This document shows, piece by piece, positions 54,301-63,923 of a stretch of 64,000 bases of DNA (within the stretch, counting starts at the first letter, position 1; each line of letters begins with the position of its first letter). The stretch spans positions 38,337 to 102,336 of IMG/VR virus record IMGVR_UViG_3300034105_004543; one strand, written 5' to 3'. The notes under the pieces are model-generated. The model was not told where the DNA came from. It did no database searches and saw only the letters and a list, made by a program, of their open reading frames with translations. The stretch comes from a virus. The translations under genes and the position numbers were made by a program.

Positions 54301-55069
54301 AAATGGCACTTGTATGATTCCGTATGATCCTTCTCCCACTGTAACGCCACCACCTGAATCGGGATCTCCCGTTTCGTCAATCTGGAATGGTACATATAGC
54401 TCTGGAACGGGCGGAACTCCTGTTGGTGGTGGAAATATAACCGAATTCTGTATCCATAAGGATCACCCGTATTTGATTAATATTGGTGCCAGATCAGGTT
54501 ATAATGGATATGCTAGTATGGTTAAGCCATTTGTAGCAGGTGGTAAGGTTTATCCTCCTTTCCGACATACGCAGACATTTTGGGGTGATACAACACTTGA
54601 TTATTATTGGGTACAACAAACATATAGATCTCCAGTAACATTTGCACAGGTATTAACGGATCCAAAAACAGATTCTATGTACTCAGATAAGCTAGGATTT
54701 ACTGTTAATGATCAGTATCTTATAGGTAAATATTCATGTGGCGCATATCTATATCTAGCACCTCAATCATCATCCTCACTACAGGTATCTGGAACAACAT
54801 CTTTATCAACATTATCCCTTGGCACTGGGGAAACTAATGCAATAAATATACCTATAATATTTCAATTTAGAGCAGTTGATAAGCTTGGTTATATTGGGGG
54901 ATGGAGAAAATCAGGAAATTTATCGAATATAACATACACCAAGAAAATTGGTGTTGATTTACAGGTTCTGAATGAAGATTCATTCACATTTGATATACAG
55001 GTTACTGGATCTTATAAAAATGACACGCTGGTTGCTCCTAATTTCGATAGTGGGCTCAGTACTAATTAA
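51380..55069 (+). CDS. Very large tail structural protein with coiled coils and FN3-like domain
   Basis: This is a 1229-residue protein. The first ~100 residues contain heptad-like stretches (LRGEIDRLDSNIKSLAG). A long helical pair lies near 430-545 (LKSEIDSLDQSIAGTRLELN, INSLIDERTKKAQLYASLVD-like). An FN3-like sandwich lies near 555-700 (FNVKYRYLSNGG, RVEIQISSVSEAGWPENPL). Another coiled coil is near 770 (ITDLQNQITLLTSQLSRAKG). The C-terminal domain is rich in Ser, Tyr and Gly. The architecture is a long fibrous virion protein attached near the baseplate; no known family is recognised. The stop is followed by a short AT repeat before the next gene. Confidence 0.6.
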   Translation: MSGTQNTISSLVAQFLRLQKNSLEIMNGLNQVAVSTNNTVSIEVLDEQGLPKTANIPSYGFLRGEIDRLDSNIKSLAGIGDSSSTVRNPDGTYSQVFKVETLKNPPSLSNLAVPSTFSVKDNWFFESFLSPLLYISINVTGQIADGADRIVVKRVIANTQTDEQKSYFDSAIKGRNDLTYDQYLAALSDNGIGYFVDEDIVQLPLRTIRYIGNFGVISYYDDTVTTVDQNGNSFQETRRNYKLDKITYTDASTEIKDGKSLNVNDQISTPDGSLYKITSVDRDQASIQAKRVSGYQPIQIGANSISISSTDFGPRYVQVNVGYNERQGVFFKTIDDNFNIVSANWSTGVVFWSNELKTKNSKGEVVNLETYYLNEVSDLGKVFLGTAKENRIPAIQGLRPDAPLVTIDSFKVVQINKQVTDSTSVKVVEDKLNLKTTLKSEIDSLDQSIAGTRLELNASLSRFVTRSRGIRRFFDNRFGFDNDNGINVPNRNYDNIITNSNITSPPGTDVSSIRANLNSLIDERTKKAQLYASLVDEVNVLVKDVPQIVEPPKYRVRGFWPFPAPKIDPTTGAQEVIQFNVKYRYLSNGGASQPAEQIEFVDNDGAKKNAAFSNWTEYKTDIRKKNYDETKGIYVWSSEVTSDANVQNVNQLDIPITKGERVEIQISSVSEAGWPENPLVSDYSASVIIQFPDNLAVTGVADTLNANIQDAALVQMQRTLDSQGLPSHLSQQFTAGNNTFYHDTNGIASGFFTSSGTVISLFDKITDLQNQITLLTSQLSRAKGVLEIYILDSNNNKIKVSKGSTVKITSGFYADIFSDPLGSDAGRTASFTYNLQLFNQQASSVELASIIPGGLSQRAPSTVASTFPVGYNDNLRYGDCPISITSLTLADPSIASNESFRQAPPFASANAYSQYVYPRFKTVGYDQPLYQSDPSLANYFTSSFDNSYKYDGSGNTLITNFNITKNGTTSTYPQNGTCMIPYDPSPTVTPPPESGSPVSSIWNGTYSSGTGGTPVGGGNITEFCIHKDHPYLINIGARSGYNGYASMVKPFVAGGKVYPPFRHTQTFWGDTTLDYYWVQQTYRSPVTFAQVLTDPKTDSMYSDKLGFTVNDQYLIGKYSCGAYLYLAPQSSSSLQVSGTTSLSTLSLGTGETNAINIPIIFQFRAVDKLGYIGGWRKSGNLSNITYTKKIGVDLQVLNEDSFTFDIQVTGSYKNDTLVAPNFDSGLSTN

Positions 55070-55088
55070 TAATAAATAATAAATAATA
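55068..55088 (+). repeat. Three tandem copies of AATAATA before the next start
   Basis: Three perfect 7-bp copies overlap the preceding stop codon and lead into the start of the next gene at 55097. The repeat could alter the spacing of the A-rich leader by slippage. Confidence 0.7.
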
Positions 55089-55096
55089 AATGACAT

Positions 55097-58000
55097 ATGT
55101 CGCAATCAAAACTTTTTGATTATAATTCATCATTTATGGTTATTCGAACAAATCCCAGAATAACTGGAAATTTGAGAATAACTATTGATTCAACCAGCAG
55201 GGTTTCGTTCAATTCTATGAATGCAAATCAAACTCTTAGTAATGATAGATTTAAGAATTTTAATATAAATGGTGAGAATACCTTCGCTCTAGACGTATTT
55301 AATTTTTTTGATAAAGGAAAATTAGAAAGTAATATAATATTTGAGGCAGCAAGATTCACCAGAGGAGACCAGGAAGTTTCAAAGATCTTTTCCGATCAGT
55401 ATGACTTTTTCTACGCTAGCGGGGCATCGGCTTTAGCTGATAAGAACTATAATGAATCATTTAGCTATTTTGCTCCGCTATGGTTAAAAAGCGAAATACC
55501 TGATTATTTTGTTATTTTTAAGGTACCTGGTCCTTTAAGTTATGATTATTCGAAGAACGAAACCTTAATAGAGGAAGGAGTAAGATACAAGACAGTAAAA
55601 AATTATGACAGCGATGACGATTTTATTATATCCTATGGCAAAACCCCAACAGGTGAACCTGTATTTATAAATAGCGGTTCAATATTTACTGGTTCTAGTG
55701 AATATCAATCTTATACAATAACTAGTGGATCTGGTATAGTTTGTGTTTTTGATGAATTGTATAATATAGATCTTGTTGATGATATAGAAACTACATTTAA
55801 GGATAAGATTCTACCCAATTGTTCGGTTATAAAAACATTCGATCTTACTAAAAATTCAAGGATTGGAAACTATATAAGAAATATAGTAAACGATAAAAAT
55901 TTTACGGATTCGCCTATCGATGTTAACTGGGGTCCGAATTCATACACATATTATAACGGTGTTTCTATACGAGAAGGAATATACACAAGAAAGGGCGAGA
56001 TACTTTCGGAGTATTTATCGAGTGATTCATCAGATAGGATGATAGATTTTGAATCCTATATTACTGGTGGATTTTTAAGAAATGGAATTATATCTCCGAA
56101 TTTACTCAATATTGAGTTTCTTTTTGATGATGACGATTCAGATAACTATACAATAAATAGATACTTCGGTATGTATGTTTCTAGAAACGATTTGAATGAA
56201 ATAAGATCCAATGGCGAGTTTTATTATAAATTTAAAGATCTAGAGGGAAATGAGAATCTACCAAAACCAACAAGAGATTCAGTTGGATATTATTATAACA
56301 ACGAGAGCTACGGGATAACTGCCGATTCCGGGGTTAGACTATTTTACGAGAAGAATATTCCCATACCGGATGATGGCATTTATAGTCCCGGAATATTCCC
56401 AGGATCTGATAATGTCAACATATTTGATTCAAGTAAACTTTATTATGTAACTGATAAGGGAGGTAATTTTCACAGTTTAAAAAGAGATGAGGGATATACA
56501 ACACCCGGTGGAAATTCACCAAAATATGCATATGGTCCGTATGATCCATCGAATGAAACCTTTGGAACTACTGGTTCAAATTTTACCTTAACTACAGGAA
56601 GCTTAGTTTTACAGGATACCAAAATAGACCTGCTTGATTTCACCGGTATAACTGAAAAAATATCAACCATACCAGCAACACGTGCAACAACTCCGGGTAG
56701 AGCATACATGGAAATTAATTTTCTAAAAAATTATACACAGCCTAAACCACTTGTGTTCAAATTATATTGGCCTAATGGTACAAGCATAGAAGGAACCAAA
56801 AGATATGATATCATATCCTCAGCCGACCTCTCGGCTGTGCTCGTTTGGATAGATGGTTCGTATTATTCGACTGGATCGTCATTTTACTTTAATGCTGCTA
56901 CCGGGAATCAGAGTGACGCTGCTCTTGCTCTTGCTGGTGTCATCGGCGAGGTTGATACAGTAACGTGGGATGCAGCTGTAAATTTGAATTCCACAGTAAT
57001 ACGTCTGAGAGATTATGGTGAATATGGAAATAATGTTTATTCACTTGGAGTTTTTAGTGATTATGAAAATTTTGTTTCTAGGTTCAGGTGGGAATGGTCA
57101 AATAGTGAAACATATTATTATCTTGACGTTGTTCTCTATATGGATAAATATTATACTCCGGTCTCTACTGTTTATCCCTCATATACATCACCTGAATTGG
57201 ATGATGCCAATTGGGAACCGTATTATAGTTTTGCCGGTGCTGAATATATTGAAATTAATGGACTTGATGCGTCAACTATTAGTGGTACCTCCAAATTTAT
57301 AGGCGGGACAAAAAAGGCGGGAAGCAGATTGATTTTCCAATCCGATTATTTAAAATTTATAAATCCTGGTGATTTTATAAATACTAAATCTGGGTACGCT
57401 AAGGTTAATTCTATAACAAGATATGTTGATAACCCTGAAAGTGACCCAATAAGCGGGAAGGTTACTGGTTTTGAGAATTTTACATATGACTATGTTTTAA
57501 ATATAGATGATAACATAGAGGTTGATTTGGGCTATGATAGGTCATTCAATGTTTATAAATCAGCTAAAATGTTCATAGGTATATTTAGTTTCTTTGATGT
57601 TAAGGAATTTGATTTTGATTTTTGGAGTTCAGATTATGGCTATACCCCGACACCGGAGACCTATAAATATTTTCAAATACCAACTGGTGTAAATGGACTT
57701 ATAAAGGAGAATGTACCATATTTGGTTAAACAGGGTCAGGTTGAATATGCTGGAGAGGTTTACCCACAGCAGGGAGATGATGGTTCTGTCATAAAATCCA
57801 ATCTTTTCTATGGAATTTCTGGATTCACGTCAATAAAAAATGCTAGTCCTGACCTTTTCAAGGAACTCGTTGTTATACCCGCGGAGTATTCGGATATTGA
57901 TTATAACACTTCATCCAATGTTATATACGGAGGAACTGGAAGTCCAGCACCAATTGGGTATAATAAGGATTTTGATGCATTCAACGGATTTATAGGGATT

Positions 58001-60649
58001 CAAGATTTGTCACCTAATCCAGTTTCGATAGATGCATCAAAATTGGAAATATTTAATAGAGGGAAGCTTCAAACAGAATACGAGTACCTTAATGAAAATT
58101 ATAGTTCGGATGTATCAAATACGTCTAGAATAGTTCCTATTATTAATAAATGGGGATATACTGAAGGCACCGATGCTAGGGGAAATCAATATAGATTAAA
58201 TTCTAGTCCTGCATTCTCACCAACCAATTTTTCACCAAGTATCGATAAAAATAATGCTGATTCCAGATATCTTACACATGAATGGTTTTTACTTGAGCAA
58301 CCTCCTAGAAATTTCCCGATAGAGGCTATGAGGAATCAAAATAGTTATCTTCCCCAAAAGATAGATCTTGATTTGGCTACTGGTGCAGGAAATTATCTTG
58401 AATCATATTTTACTGTTGATCCCTCCGATTATCCTTTGGAATTTAGAGATCTTAAATCCTATACTAAGGAACTGTTCACTACGTTCTCGTATAACAAATC
58501 TAATGGCTTCTACGAGACTCTTTTCAGAGGTGTTAAGATTGTTCTTAAAAAAAGATCTAATCTCTCTAATAGCGTTGCAGATTCCTTAGATCGGTATGTA
58601 CCAAAATATAGAAATTATGAGAATTATAAATTTGCTGCAATATTAAGACCAATATCCGAAAATAATGATGTGATACAGGAACCTGTTAGATATAGAATAA
58701 TAGAAAATCAGAATCAAAAATTTATATTATTTATTTGTGATGTTGTTATGAGAGACTATAAATCCATGGGTGTTGGATATACCGGCGGTACTGGGGGTAA
58801 TCCCATATTGGATTATACACTTTTATACTCCATAAATAACAAGGAGAATTTAAGGTACCCCTTAGTAAATGGATCAAGATTATATGACATATCTGATATT
58901 AAATTGAGTGCAGCACTGAATCTTGCTGTTGGTTCCAATTCAAATGTTACCACAACAGGGGGTGGAAGAATAGGAATAATAAGTGATTCTGAATATGATA
59001 CTGATTTAAGGGAGGAAGTTCATACTTTCTTTAGCGAGAACTCCGCTGATGCCATAAATGGACCATCAGCAACTGGTCCTGGTAGTTTTTATGTTGATAA
59101 ATTCACTCCAATTGCAACATATCCCTGGCCGGTTGGGGTTGGACCGGATTATGTGGACTTTGGTAAGATAGTTCCTGCCGGAACTTCAGGACCTGTATAT
59201 ACTTTTGATTTATATTTTTCAGTACAATCACCAGTTGTAATCCCTGTGGGTCCTCAATCCATTTATATAGGTAAGCCAGTTTTCCAAAAAAACGGGGGAA
59301 CTAGTTACTATAGTTCCATACTACAGAGGATATCCCTCTCCGGTATTTCATCCAGAATAAATTCTGGATCATCCTATATTAGGTATGAGACATATAAGGA
59401 AAATAGCGACGTGGTACTTAATGATTTCGAATTTCGTATTGATAAACCATCCAAAATAGTAAAATCTGAGGGATCAAGATCCAGTAAATATTTCGGTGGA
59501 CCTCAGACTCTAGGTGAGTCTGTACCAACTGGATATACAATAGAATCAGGTTTGGATTTACCGTCAATATTGCTTAGATATTCTGGTGGATATGAACCAA
59601 TATTTAGAAAAATAATACATTTCGATAGGGATAAGAACGATTGTCCATTTCAGGTTCAGCAAGATCCAAATAACTACAGTCTAGCATTTAGAAACTGTAA
59701 TTTTGCTCCATATAAGAGATACTTTGGTATATCTAGGAACCTTTCATTTACTAAAGTTTCACCAGACGCGAATATATTATCTCTTAGCCAAAATCTACCG
59801 GAAGGTCCAGTATATCCTCTTGTTGGTCAATCTCCTATATGGAAAAAAGATTTTAATGTATTCTCTTCCTCGTGGGATCCTGGATACTATGAAAGATTTA
59901 CGAGTCCATTGACCTATGAAAGAGTTGCTGGTACAAGATCTATGAAGGAGTATAAAGGATTTCTTGGATCTAAAATAATGAAGACACCAGGTTCTTTGGA
60001 TTTTGATAATTATATAACCCTACAGATAGTTAGAGATGGCTCAGGATCATCTGATGTTACGAATATAAATTCACAAATAAATTCTTTTATAAAACCAATA
60101 CAATATATCGATGAAACCAATTCAGGAACAGGTATAGGAAGATCTGATCCTTACAATTCTGGTGTTGATTATGATAAATTGGATCTTGGAATTTTTAGTA
60201 ATGCTGAATTAGTCTGGCAGTATTTTCCTTCCGTTAATAAAGTTAAGGGGATAGTTAGACTTGATCGTATGTTAAGTAGATACTTATTAAATGACGGGGT
60301 AAAACAGGTTTTTATAGATACTATAATATCAGAGTTTGGTGTGGGTAATCCTGATTCCATAGATGATGATGTCACTGAATACATAACAGATAATGTTTCC
60401 CCGCTATATGCGGGGGATAACCTGGAATTGTATGTTCAGAAGGAAGCAATAGCAGATTCACAGTCGAGTAGTTCGATATTATTAATTAGAGGTGATATAG
60501 TAACGTCTGATAGATACCAACTGGAATACTATTATGAAGCTGATTATAAATTAACAAAATTAAGTAATTTAATATATACATTCGAATACAATCTTGATAA
60601 TAATTATGGGTATTCACTTCTATTTAACTTAGGAATAATCAAAATATAA
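55097..60649 (+). CDS. Giant virion structural protein (1850 aa), unknown fold
   Basis: This is the longest gene in the window. The opening SKLFDYNSSFMVIRTNPRIT, then GNLRITIDSTSRVSFNSMNA and LSNDRFKNFNINGENTFALD, looks like a conserved domain of large tail proteins. The body is a chain of strand-rich domains rich in Tyr, Ser, Asp and Gly (YFVIFKVPGPLSYDYSKNET near 140). No enzyme motif, Thr linker or collagen repeat is present. There is no signal peptide. It could be a baseplate-attached ring or sheath-associated fibre, or a tail-tip structural scaffold. It lies in the same operon as the two large genes before it and 2 nt upstream of the collagen-like fibre gene. Function is inferred only from context. 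Confidence 0.6.
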   Translation: MSQSKLFDYNSSFMVIRTNPRITGNLRITIDSTSRVSFNSMNANQTLSNDRFKNFNINGENTFALDVFNFFDKGKLESNIIFEAARFTRGDQEVSKIFSDQYDFFYASGASALADKNYNESFSYFAPLWLKSEIPDYFVIFKVPGPLSYDYSKNETLIEEGVRYKTVKNYDSDDDFIISYGKTPTGEPVFINSGSIFTGSSEYQSYTITSGSGIVCVFDELYNIDLVDDIETTFKDKILPNCSVIKTFDLTKNSRIGNYIRNIVNDKNFTDSPIDVNWGPNSYTYYNGVSIREGIYTRKGEILSEYLSSDSSDRMIDFESYITGGFLRNGIISPNLLNIEFLFDDDDSDNYTINRYFGMYVSRNDLNEIRSNGEFYYKFKDLEGNENLPKPTRDSVGYYYNNESYGITADSGVRLFYEKNIPIPDDGIYSPGIFPGSDNVNIFDSSKLYYVTDKGGNFHSLKRDEGYTTPGGNSPKYAYGPYDPSNETFGTTGSNFTLTTGSLVLQDTKIDLLDFTGITEKISTIPATRATTPGRAYMEINFLKNYTQPKPLVFKLYWPNGTSIEGTKRYDIISSADLSAVLVWIDGSYYSTGSSFYFNAATGNQSDAALALAGVIGEVDTVTWDAAVNLNSTVIRLRDYGEYGNNVYSLGVFSDYENFVSRFRWEWSNSETYYYLDVVLYMDKYYTPVSTVYPSYTSPELDDANWEPYYSFAGAEYIEINGLDASTISGTSKFIGGTKKAGSRLIFQSDYLKFINPGDFINTKSGYAKVNSITRYVDNPESDPISGKVTGFENFTYDYVLNIDDNIEVDLGYDRSFNVYKSAKMFIGIFSFFDVKEFDFDFWSSDYGYTPTPETYKYFQIPTGVNGLIKENVPYLVKQGQVEYAGEVYPQQGDDGSVIKSNLFYGISGFTSIKNASPDLFKELVVIPAEYSDIDYNTSSNVIYGGTGSPAPIGYNKDFDAFNGFIGIQDLSPNPVSIDASKLEIFNRGKLQTEYEYLNENYSSDVSNTSRIVPIINKWGYTEGTDARGNQYRLNSSPAFSPTNFSPSIDKNNADSRYLTHEWFLLEQPPRNFPIEAMRNQNSYLPQKIDLDLATGAGNYLESYFTVDPSDYPLEFRDLKSYTKELFTTFSYNKSNGFYETLFRGVKIVLKKRSNLSNSVADSLDRYVPKYRNYENYKFAAILRPISENNDVIQEPVRYRIIENQNQKFILFICDVVMRDYKSMGVGYTGGTGGNPILDYTLLYSINNKENLRYPLVNGSRLYDISDIKLSAALNLAVGSNSNVTTTGGGRIGIISDSEYDTDLREEVHTFFSENSADAINGPSATGPGSFYVDKFTPIATYPWPVGVGPDYVDFGKIVPAGTSGPVYTFDLYFSVQSPVVIPVGPQSIYIGKPVFQKNGGTSYYSSILQRISLSGISSRINSGSSYIRYETYKENSDVVLNDFEFRIDKPSKIVKSEGSRSSKYFGGPQTLGESVPTGYTIESGLDLPSILLRYSGGYEPIFRKIIHFDRDKNDCPFQVQQDPNNYSLAFRNCNFAPYKRYFGISRNLSFTKVSPDANILSLSQNLPEGPVYPLVGQSPIWKKDFNVFSSSWDPGYYERFTSPLTYERVAGTRSMKEYKGFLGSKIMKTPGSLDFDNYITLQIVRDGSGSSDVTNINSQINSFIKPIQYIDETNSGTGIGRSDPYNSGVDYDKLDLGIFSNAELVWQYFPSVNKVKGIVRLDRMLSRYLLNDGVKQVFIDTIISEFGVGNPDSIDDDVTEYITDNVSPLYAGDNLELYVQKEAIADSQSSSSILLIRGDIVTSDRYQLEYYYEADYKLTKLSNLIYTFEYNLDNNYGYSLLFNLGIIKI

Positions 60650-60651
60650 TT

Positions 60652-62202
60652 ATGCCAATAACCGATATAAAATTTATAAACTACAGCGATTCACAGAATT
60701 TTGCCATAGATAAAATAAATCACAATTTTGATGAAATTGTAGAGTTTCATGGCGGATCTGTTGGTGAAACCGGACCCACCGGTGATCGTGGTTCTATAGG
60801 TCTTAATGGACCCATTGGACCAACCGGAAATTCTGGTCAAAGGGGAACAAAATGGTTTGTACAGAGTTCACCCCCTGGCGGAAATGTTGGTGTCTCGTAT
60901 GGTGACTATTGGGTAGATAGTGGAGATAGTTCAATAAAACTATTTAGTGATTCTGGTTGGAATAATAGCGGGTATACCTTATCCTCGGATGGTAATATTT
61001 TTAATGATATTCAAACATATTTTACTAGTGGTGGTACAGGTATTTCTGTAAAAATGGATCAGACAGATCCTGATAAATATACTTTTGTAGTAGCTGATAA
61101 ATCTCCACAGTCTGGTATAATAAACCAAAAATTAGCTAAATTATTAATTTCTACCGATCCATCGAGAAATCCTTCACCTCTTTTGGAGTTTATGAAAAGT
61201 GATCTTATTTCATCTGGTCCTGGAGTTTATGCTTTACAACCAACTATATCATGGTACACTAGAGTCCTTGGTGATAATTCACTAAAATTTGATATTCCTG
61301 GCGGATCATTTTTAATTGGAGCTTCTGGCGGGTTTAACTCATATTCCCAATCTATTAATGTTTCTGCTGGAACATCGGTGGATATAACATATGGGATAAC
61401 CTCAGGATCTGGAATATCTGCTACTGGAGGTATTTCTTTATTGTCTCAATCTGGTGCTTTAATAATTAATAGCGACAACCTAGATATTGGGACCAATGTA
61501 GCTAATTTTAAAAGTAACGTTGGTGTTGGTGGGAATTCTGCCAATAATAATCCATCCATATCGATGGAGATCGGCGGAACTGGAGGATTTAAAACTGAGA
61601 GAAGAGCCGATAGTTTTAATAGCTTGTCAAATTCAGTTTATAACGTTTCATTAGAAACATTGAGTGATAGGGAATTCTATATAAACACGAAGGGAAAGAT
61701 AAGAACTAAAAAAATTAGATCTGGTGTAACATACCAGAGTTACCAAGATCCTGCTGGTGTTTTTAGTACAGGCGGATCCACCATAGAATGGTATTTTGTG
61801 TCAAGACCTGGTGGTCCTGTACAATCAACACCCATAAAAAATGGTAATACAGCAATAATAACACCAAGTGATCCTGGAGCAACAGGATATGTTGGAATTG
61901 GCCTTTATAATGATCCATTATATTCGTTATGGGGTCCAACCGGTGGAATAGATTCTGGTCAATCAATGGATATAAATGTATATTGTAGTCCTGATAGTAG
62001 TAGCTATGATGCATCCACAAGATCATTATTTAAGTACATAGGTATTGGCACAACATCAGGTGTAGTAAGTGTGGTAACTCTTCCCGAACCTGCTATTTCT
62101 GTAGATTTCACTATAGCTAAAGGCGTTCCAACTGGTGCATCCACAGTTTATTATAAGGCGTACATGATTTCTGGAGGAACAGGAGGATCTTTTCAAGTTT
62201 GA
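60652..62202 (+). CDS. Collagen-like tail-fibre protein, paralogue 1
   Basis: This is a 516-residue protein. The N-terminal module MPITDIKFINYSDSQ, then IDKINHNFDEIVEFHGG, is shared with the next two genes. A short collagen-like stretch GETGPTGDRGSIGLNGPIGP then TGNSGQRGT lies at about residues 38-66. Strand-rich fibre body follows, and a C-terminal domain with SLFKYIGIGTTSG is repeated in the next paralogue. The collagen segment suggests trimerisation. A GATATATA element overlaps its stop, so the next gene has its own promoter. It is probably a tail fibre; which receptor it binds cannot be read. Confidence 0.72.
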   Translation: MPITDIKFINYSDSQNFAIDKINHNFDEIVEFHGGSVGETGPTGDRGSIGLNGPIGPTGNSGQRGTKWFVQSSPPGGNVGVSYGDYWVDSGDSSIKLFSDSGWNNSGYTLSSDGNIFNDIQTYFTSGGTGISVKMDQTDPDKYTFVVADKSPQSGIINQKLAKLLISTDPSRNPSPLLEFMKSDLISSGPGVYALQPTISWYTRVLGDNSLKFDIPGGSFLIGASGGFNSYSQSINVSAGTSVDITYGITSGSGISATGGISLLSQSGALIINSDNLDIGTNVANFKSNVGVGGNSANNNPSISMEIGGTGGFKTERRADSFNSLSNSVYNVSLETLSDREFYINTKGKIRTKKIRSGVTYQSYQDPAGVFSTGGSTIEWYFVSRPGGPVQSTPIKNGNTAIITPSDPGATGYVGIGLYNDPLYSLWGPTGGIDSGQSMDINVYCSPDSSSYDASTRSLFKYIGIGTTSGVVSVVTLPEPAISVDFTIAKGVPTGASTVYYKAYMISGGTGGSFQV

Positions 62203-62208
62203 TATATA
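62201..62208 (+). promoter_or_regulatory. Candidate late promoter GATATATA
   Basis: GATATATA begins inside the stop codon of the preceding gene, 24 nt before the ATG at 62233. Confidence 0.55.
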
Positions 62209-62232
62209 GACTAAGATAATTAAACTATATAG

Positions 62233-63915
62233 ATGGCTCTTATAAAATTACTAAGAATAGAGGACGGTGACTCACAGAAGAATCTAACAGATAAGTTAAA
62301 CTATAACTTTGGTAGAATTGTTTCCTTTGAGGGTGGACCCTATGGAAGGAGAGGACCTAAAGGTCCAGTAGGACCTAAGGGACCGGTAGGACCAAGAGGA
62401 TCATACGGAGATCCTGGTATAAGAGGTACATCATGGTCGGTTGGTGTATGCCAGCCTTCCTCAGCATCATCCATTGATGGCGACTATTGGATGAACACAG
62501 CCTTAGATAATCAAGTTTATCAATTCACCACATTGGACGGGTGGAAATATGATGGGTTTGACATAAAGTCTAATGACCTATTTGACGTGGTTTCCCCACT
62601 TTCGACATTAAGCGGAGTAACACCATATGGCGGATATTTCATATCCTCGCAAACACCAATAGATTATTCTATAGTTATAAGCGATAATGATTTATCCAGT
62701 GGTACCGGCGTAACAGGGCCGAACAAATTTGTCAATCCCCAATATTCCAAATTTGTTATTGCAACGAATAGTACTATTCTTAGTAAAAATTTACTAGAGT
62801 TTAATAAAAGTGACTATGCAGAAATCCCGAGTTTCACACCAAAAACTCCCAGATTTTTATGGAATCCTGGATTAGCAGCAGCTGTTGGGCCATATGGACT
62901 TATGTGGAAAAACGATTTTCTTAATGTGAATCTTAGAGGAATAAACGGAAATGGAAATTTTAATATAAAATCTATTAATAAAAATTTTTTAGTAAACTCG
63001 ACGGGATTTAATTACTTTTCAAATTTCTCGCAGGTCTCCAATTTTAAATCAACCAGTAACATAACGCTGGATTTTGGATCTGGCAAATCTTTGTTCTCAA
63101 CAAAGAATTTATCATGGAATGCTAATAAATTTTATCTTAATGCATCATTGAACCTAATTACTGGGACCACTAATAGCGGATTTATATTGAATTTGATATC
63201 TGATGATCCAAACTCTGGTAATCTTAGGTATATTTACAATTCGACAAATTCCAGCGATGCAGTTCTTATGAGCTTCTATCAAAATAGTCCATCATATTAT
63301 CAACTATTTTCTGTTACTGGTGACGGGATAACATATGCGGATAAAATAGTAAGCTCCATGCAAGCAAAACAATCACTTACGCAAAGCGGCAGCAGTTCAA
63401 CTCCAAATGGCACGGTTAGGTGGGTTTCCTTAGTTCCTTCGATCATGACAACTGGATCGTCGGGAGGGTGCTTCTATGTTAATAATGGGGGTAATTATAT
63501 TATAGGCAAATCACAAGGTGCAGCATCAGGAAATAGAGGAATCTCTATATTTACACCAGCAACAGGTGGATATATTAATGGTGCAAATGGGGGATGGCTG
63601 AATCTTCTCGATAATTACGAATCAATCAGTTTCAGAGTACATAGTGATAATCCAGGTGCAACTGGAAGCTGCTTTAAATACATTGGTCTAAATACGGGTT
63701 ACCTGGAGCAAACTCCTCCAATTGTGCTAGGTAACCAGTCAAATGAGATTTCTGGGTATGCTTCTACCGTCGATATAACAATAATAAATATGGCAGGATC
63801 CGGAGGTGCTACAATAAATAATTCATGGTTTAAAGTTTATTATTCAGCATGGGGAGGCACACTATCCTCACCTCAGTGTGGGGTTTTATCAACTTATAAT
63901 TCATCATCAAATTAA
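62233..63915 (+). CDS. Collagen-like tail-fibre protein, paralogue 2
   Basis: This 560-residue protein begins MALIKLLRIEDGDSQ, then LTDKLNYNFGRIVSFEGG, clearly related to the opening of the previous gene. A collagen-like run follows (GRRGPKGPVGPKGPVGPRG, then SYGDPGIRGTSW) at about residues 38-70. The fibre body is strand-rich, and the C-terminal domain includes SCFKYIGLNTG, equivalent to SLFKYIGIGTTSG in paralogue 1. The body between is diverged. It has its own promoter. The shared start and end with a different middle fit gene duplication followed by divergence of the receptor-binding part. Confidence 0.72.
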   Translation: MALIKLLRIEDGDSQKNLTDKLNYNFGRIVSFEGGPYGRRGPKGPVGPKGPVGPRGSYGDPGIRGTSWSVGVCQPSSASSIDGDYWMNTALDNQVYQFTTLDGWKYDGFDIKSNDLFDVVSPLSTLSGVTPYGGYFISSQTPIDYSIVISDNDLSSGTGVTGPNKFVNPQYSKFVIATNSTILSKNLLEFNKSDYAEIPSFTPKTPRFLWNPGLAAAVGPYGLMWKNDFLNVNLRGINGNGNFNIKSINKNFLVNSTGFNYFSNFSQVSNFKSTSNITLDFGSGKSLFSTKNLSWNANKFYLNASLNLITGTTNSGFILNLISDDPNSGNLRYIYNSTNSSDAVLMSFYQNSPSYYQLFSVTGDGITYADKIVSSMQAKQSLTQSGSSSTPNGTVRWVSLVPSIMTTGSSGGCFYVNNGGNYIIGKSQGAASGNRGISIFTPATGGYINGANGGWLNLLDNYESISFRVHSDNPGATGSCFKYIGLNTGYLEQTPPIVLGNQSNEISGYASTVDITIINMAGSGGATINNSWFKVYYSAWGGTLSSPQCGVLSTYNSSSN

Positions 63916-63923
63916 TACATATC

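Noticed and set aside
60739-60855. Host-derived collagen gene fragment
   Set aside because: Short Gly-x-y runs are common in phage fibres and lie in frame between fibre modules.
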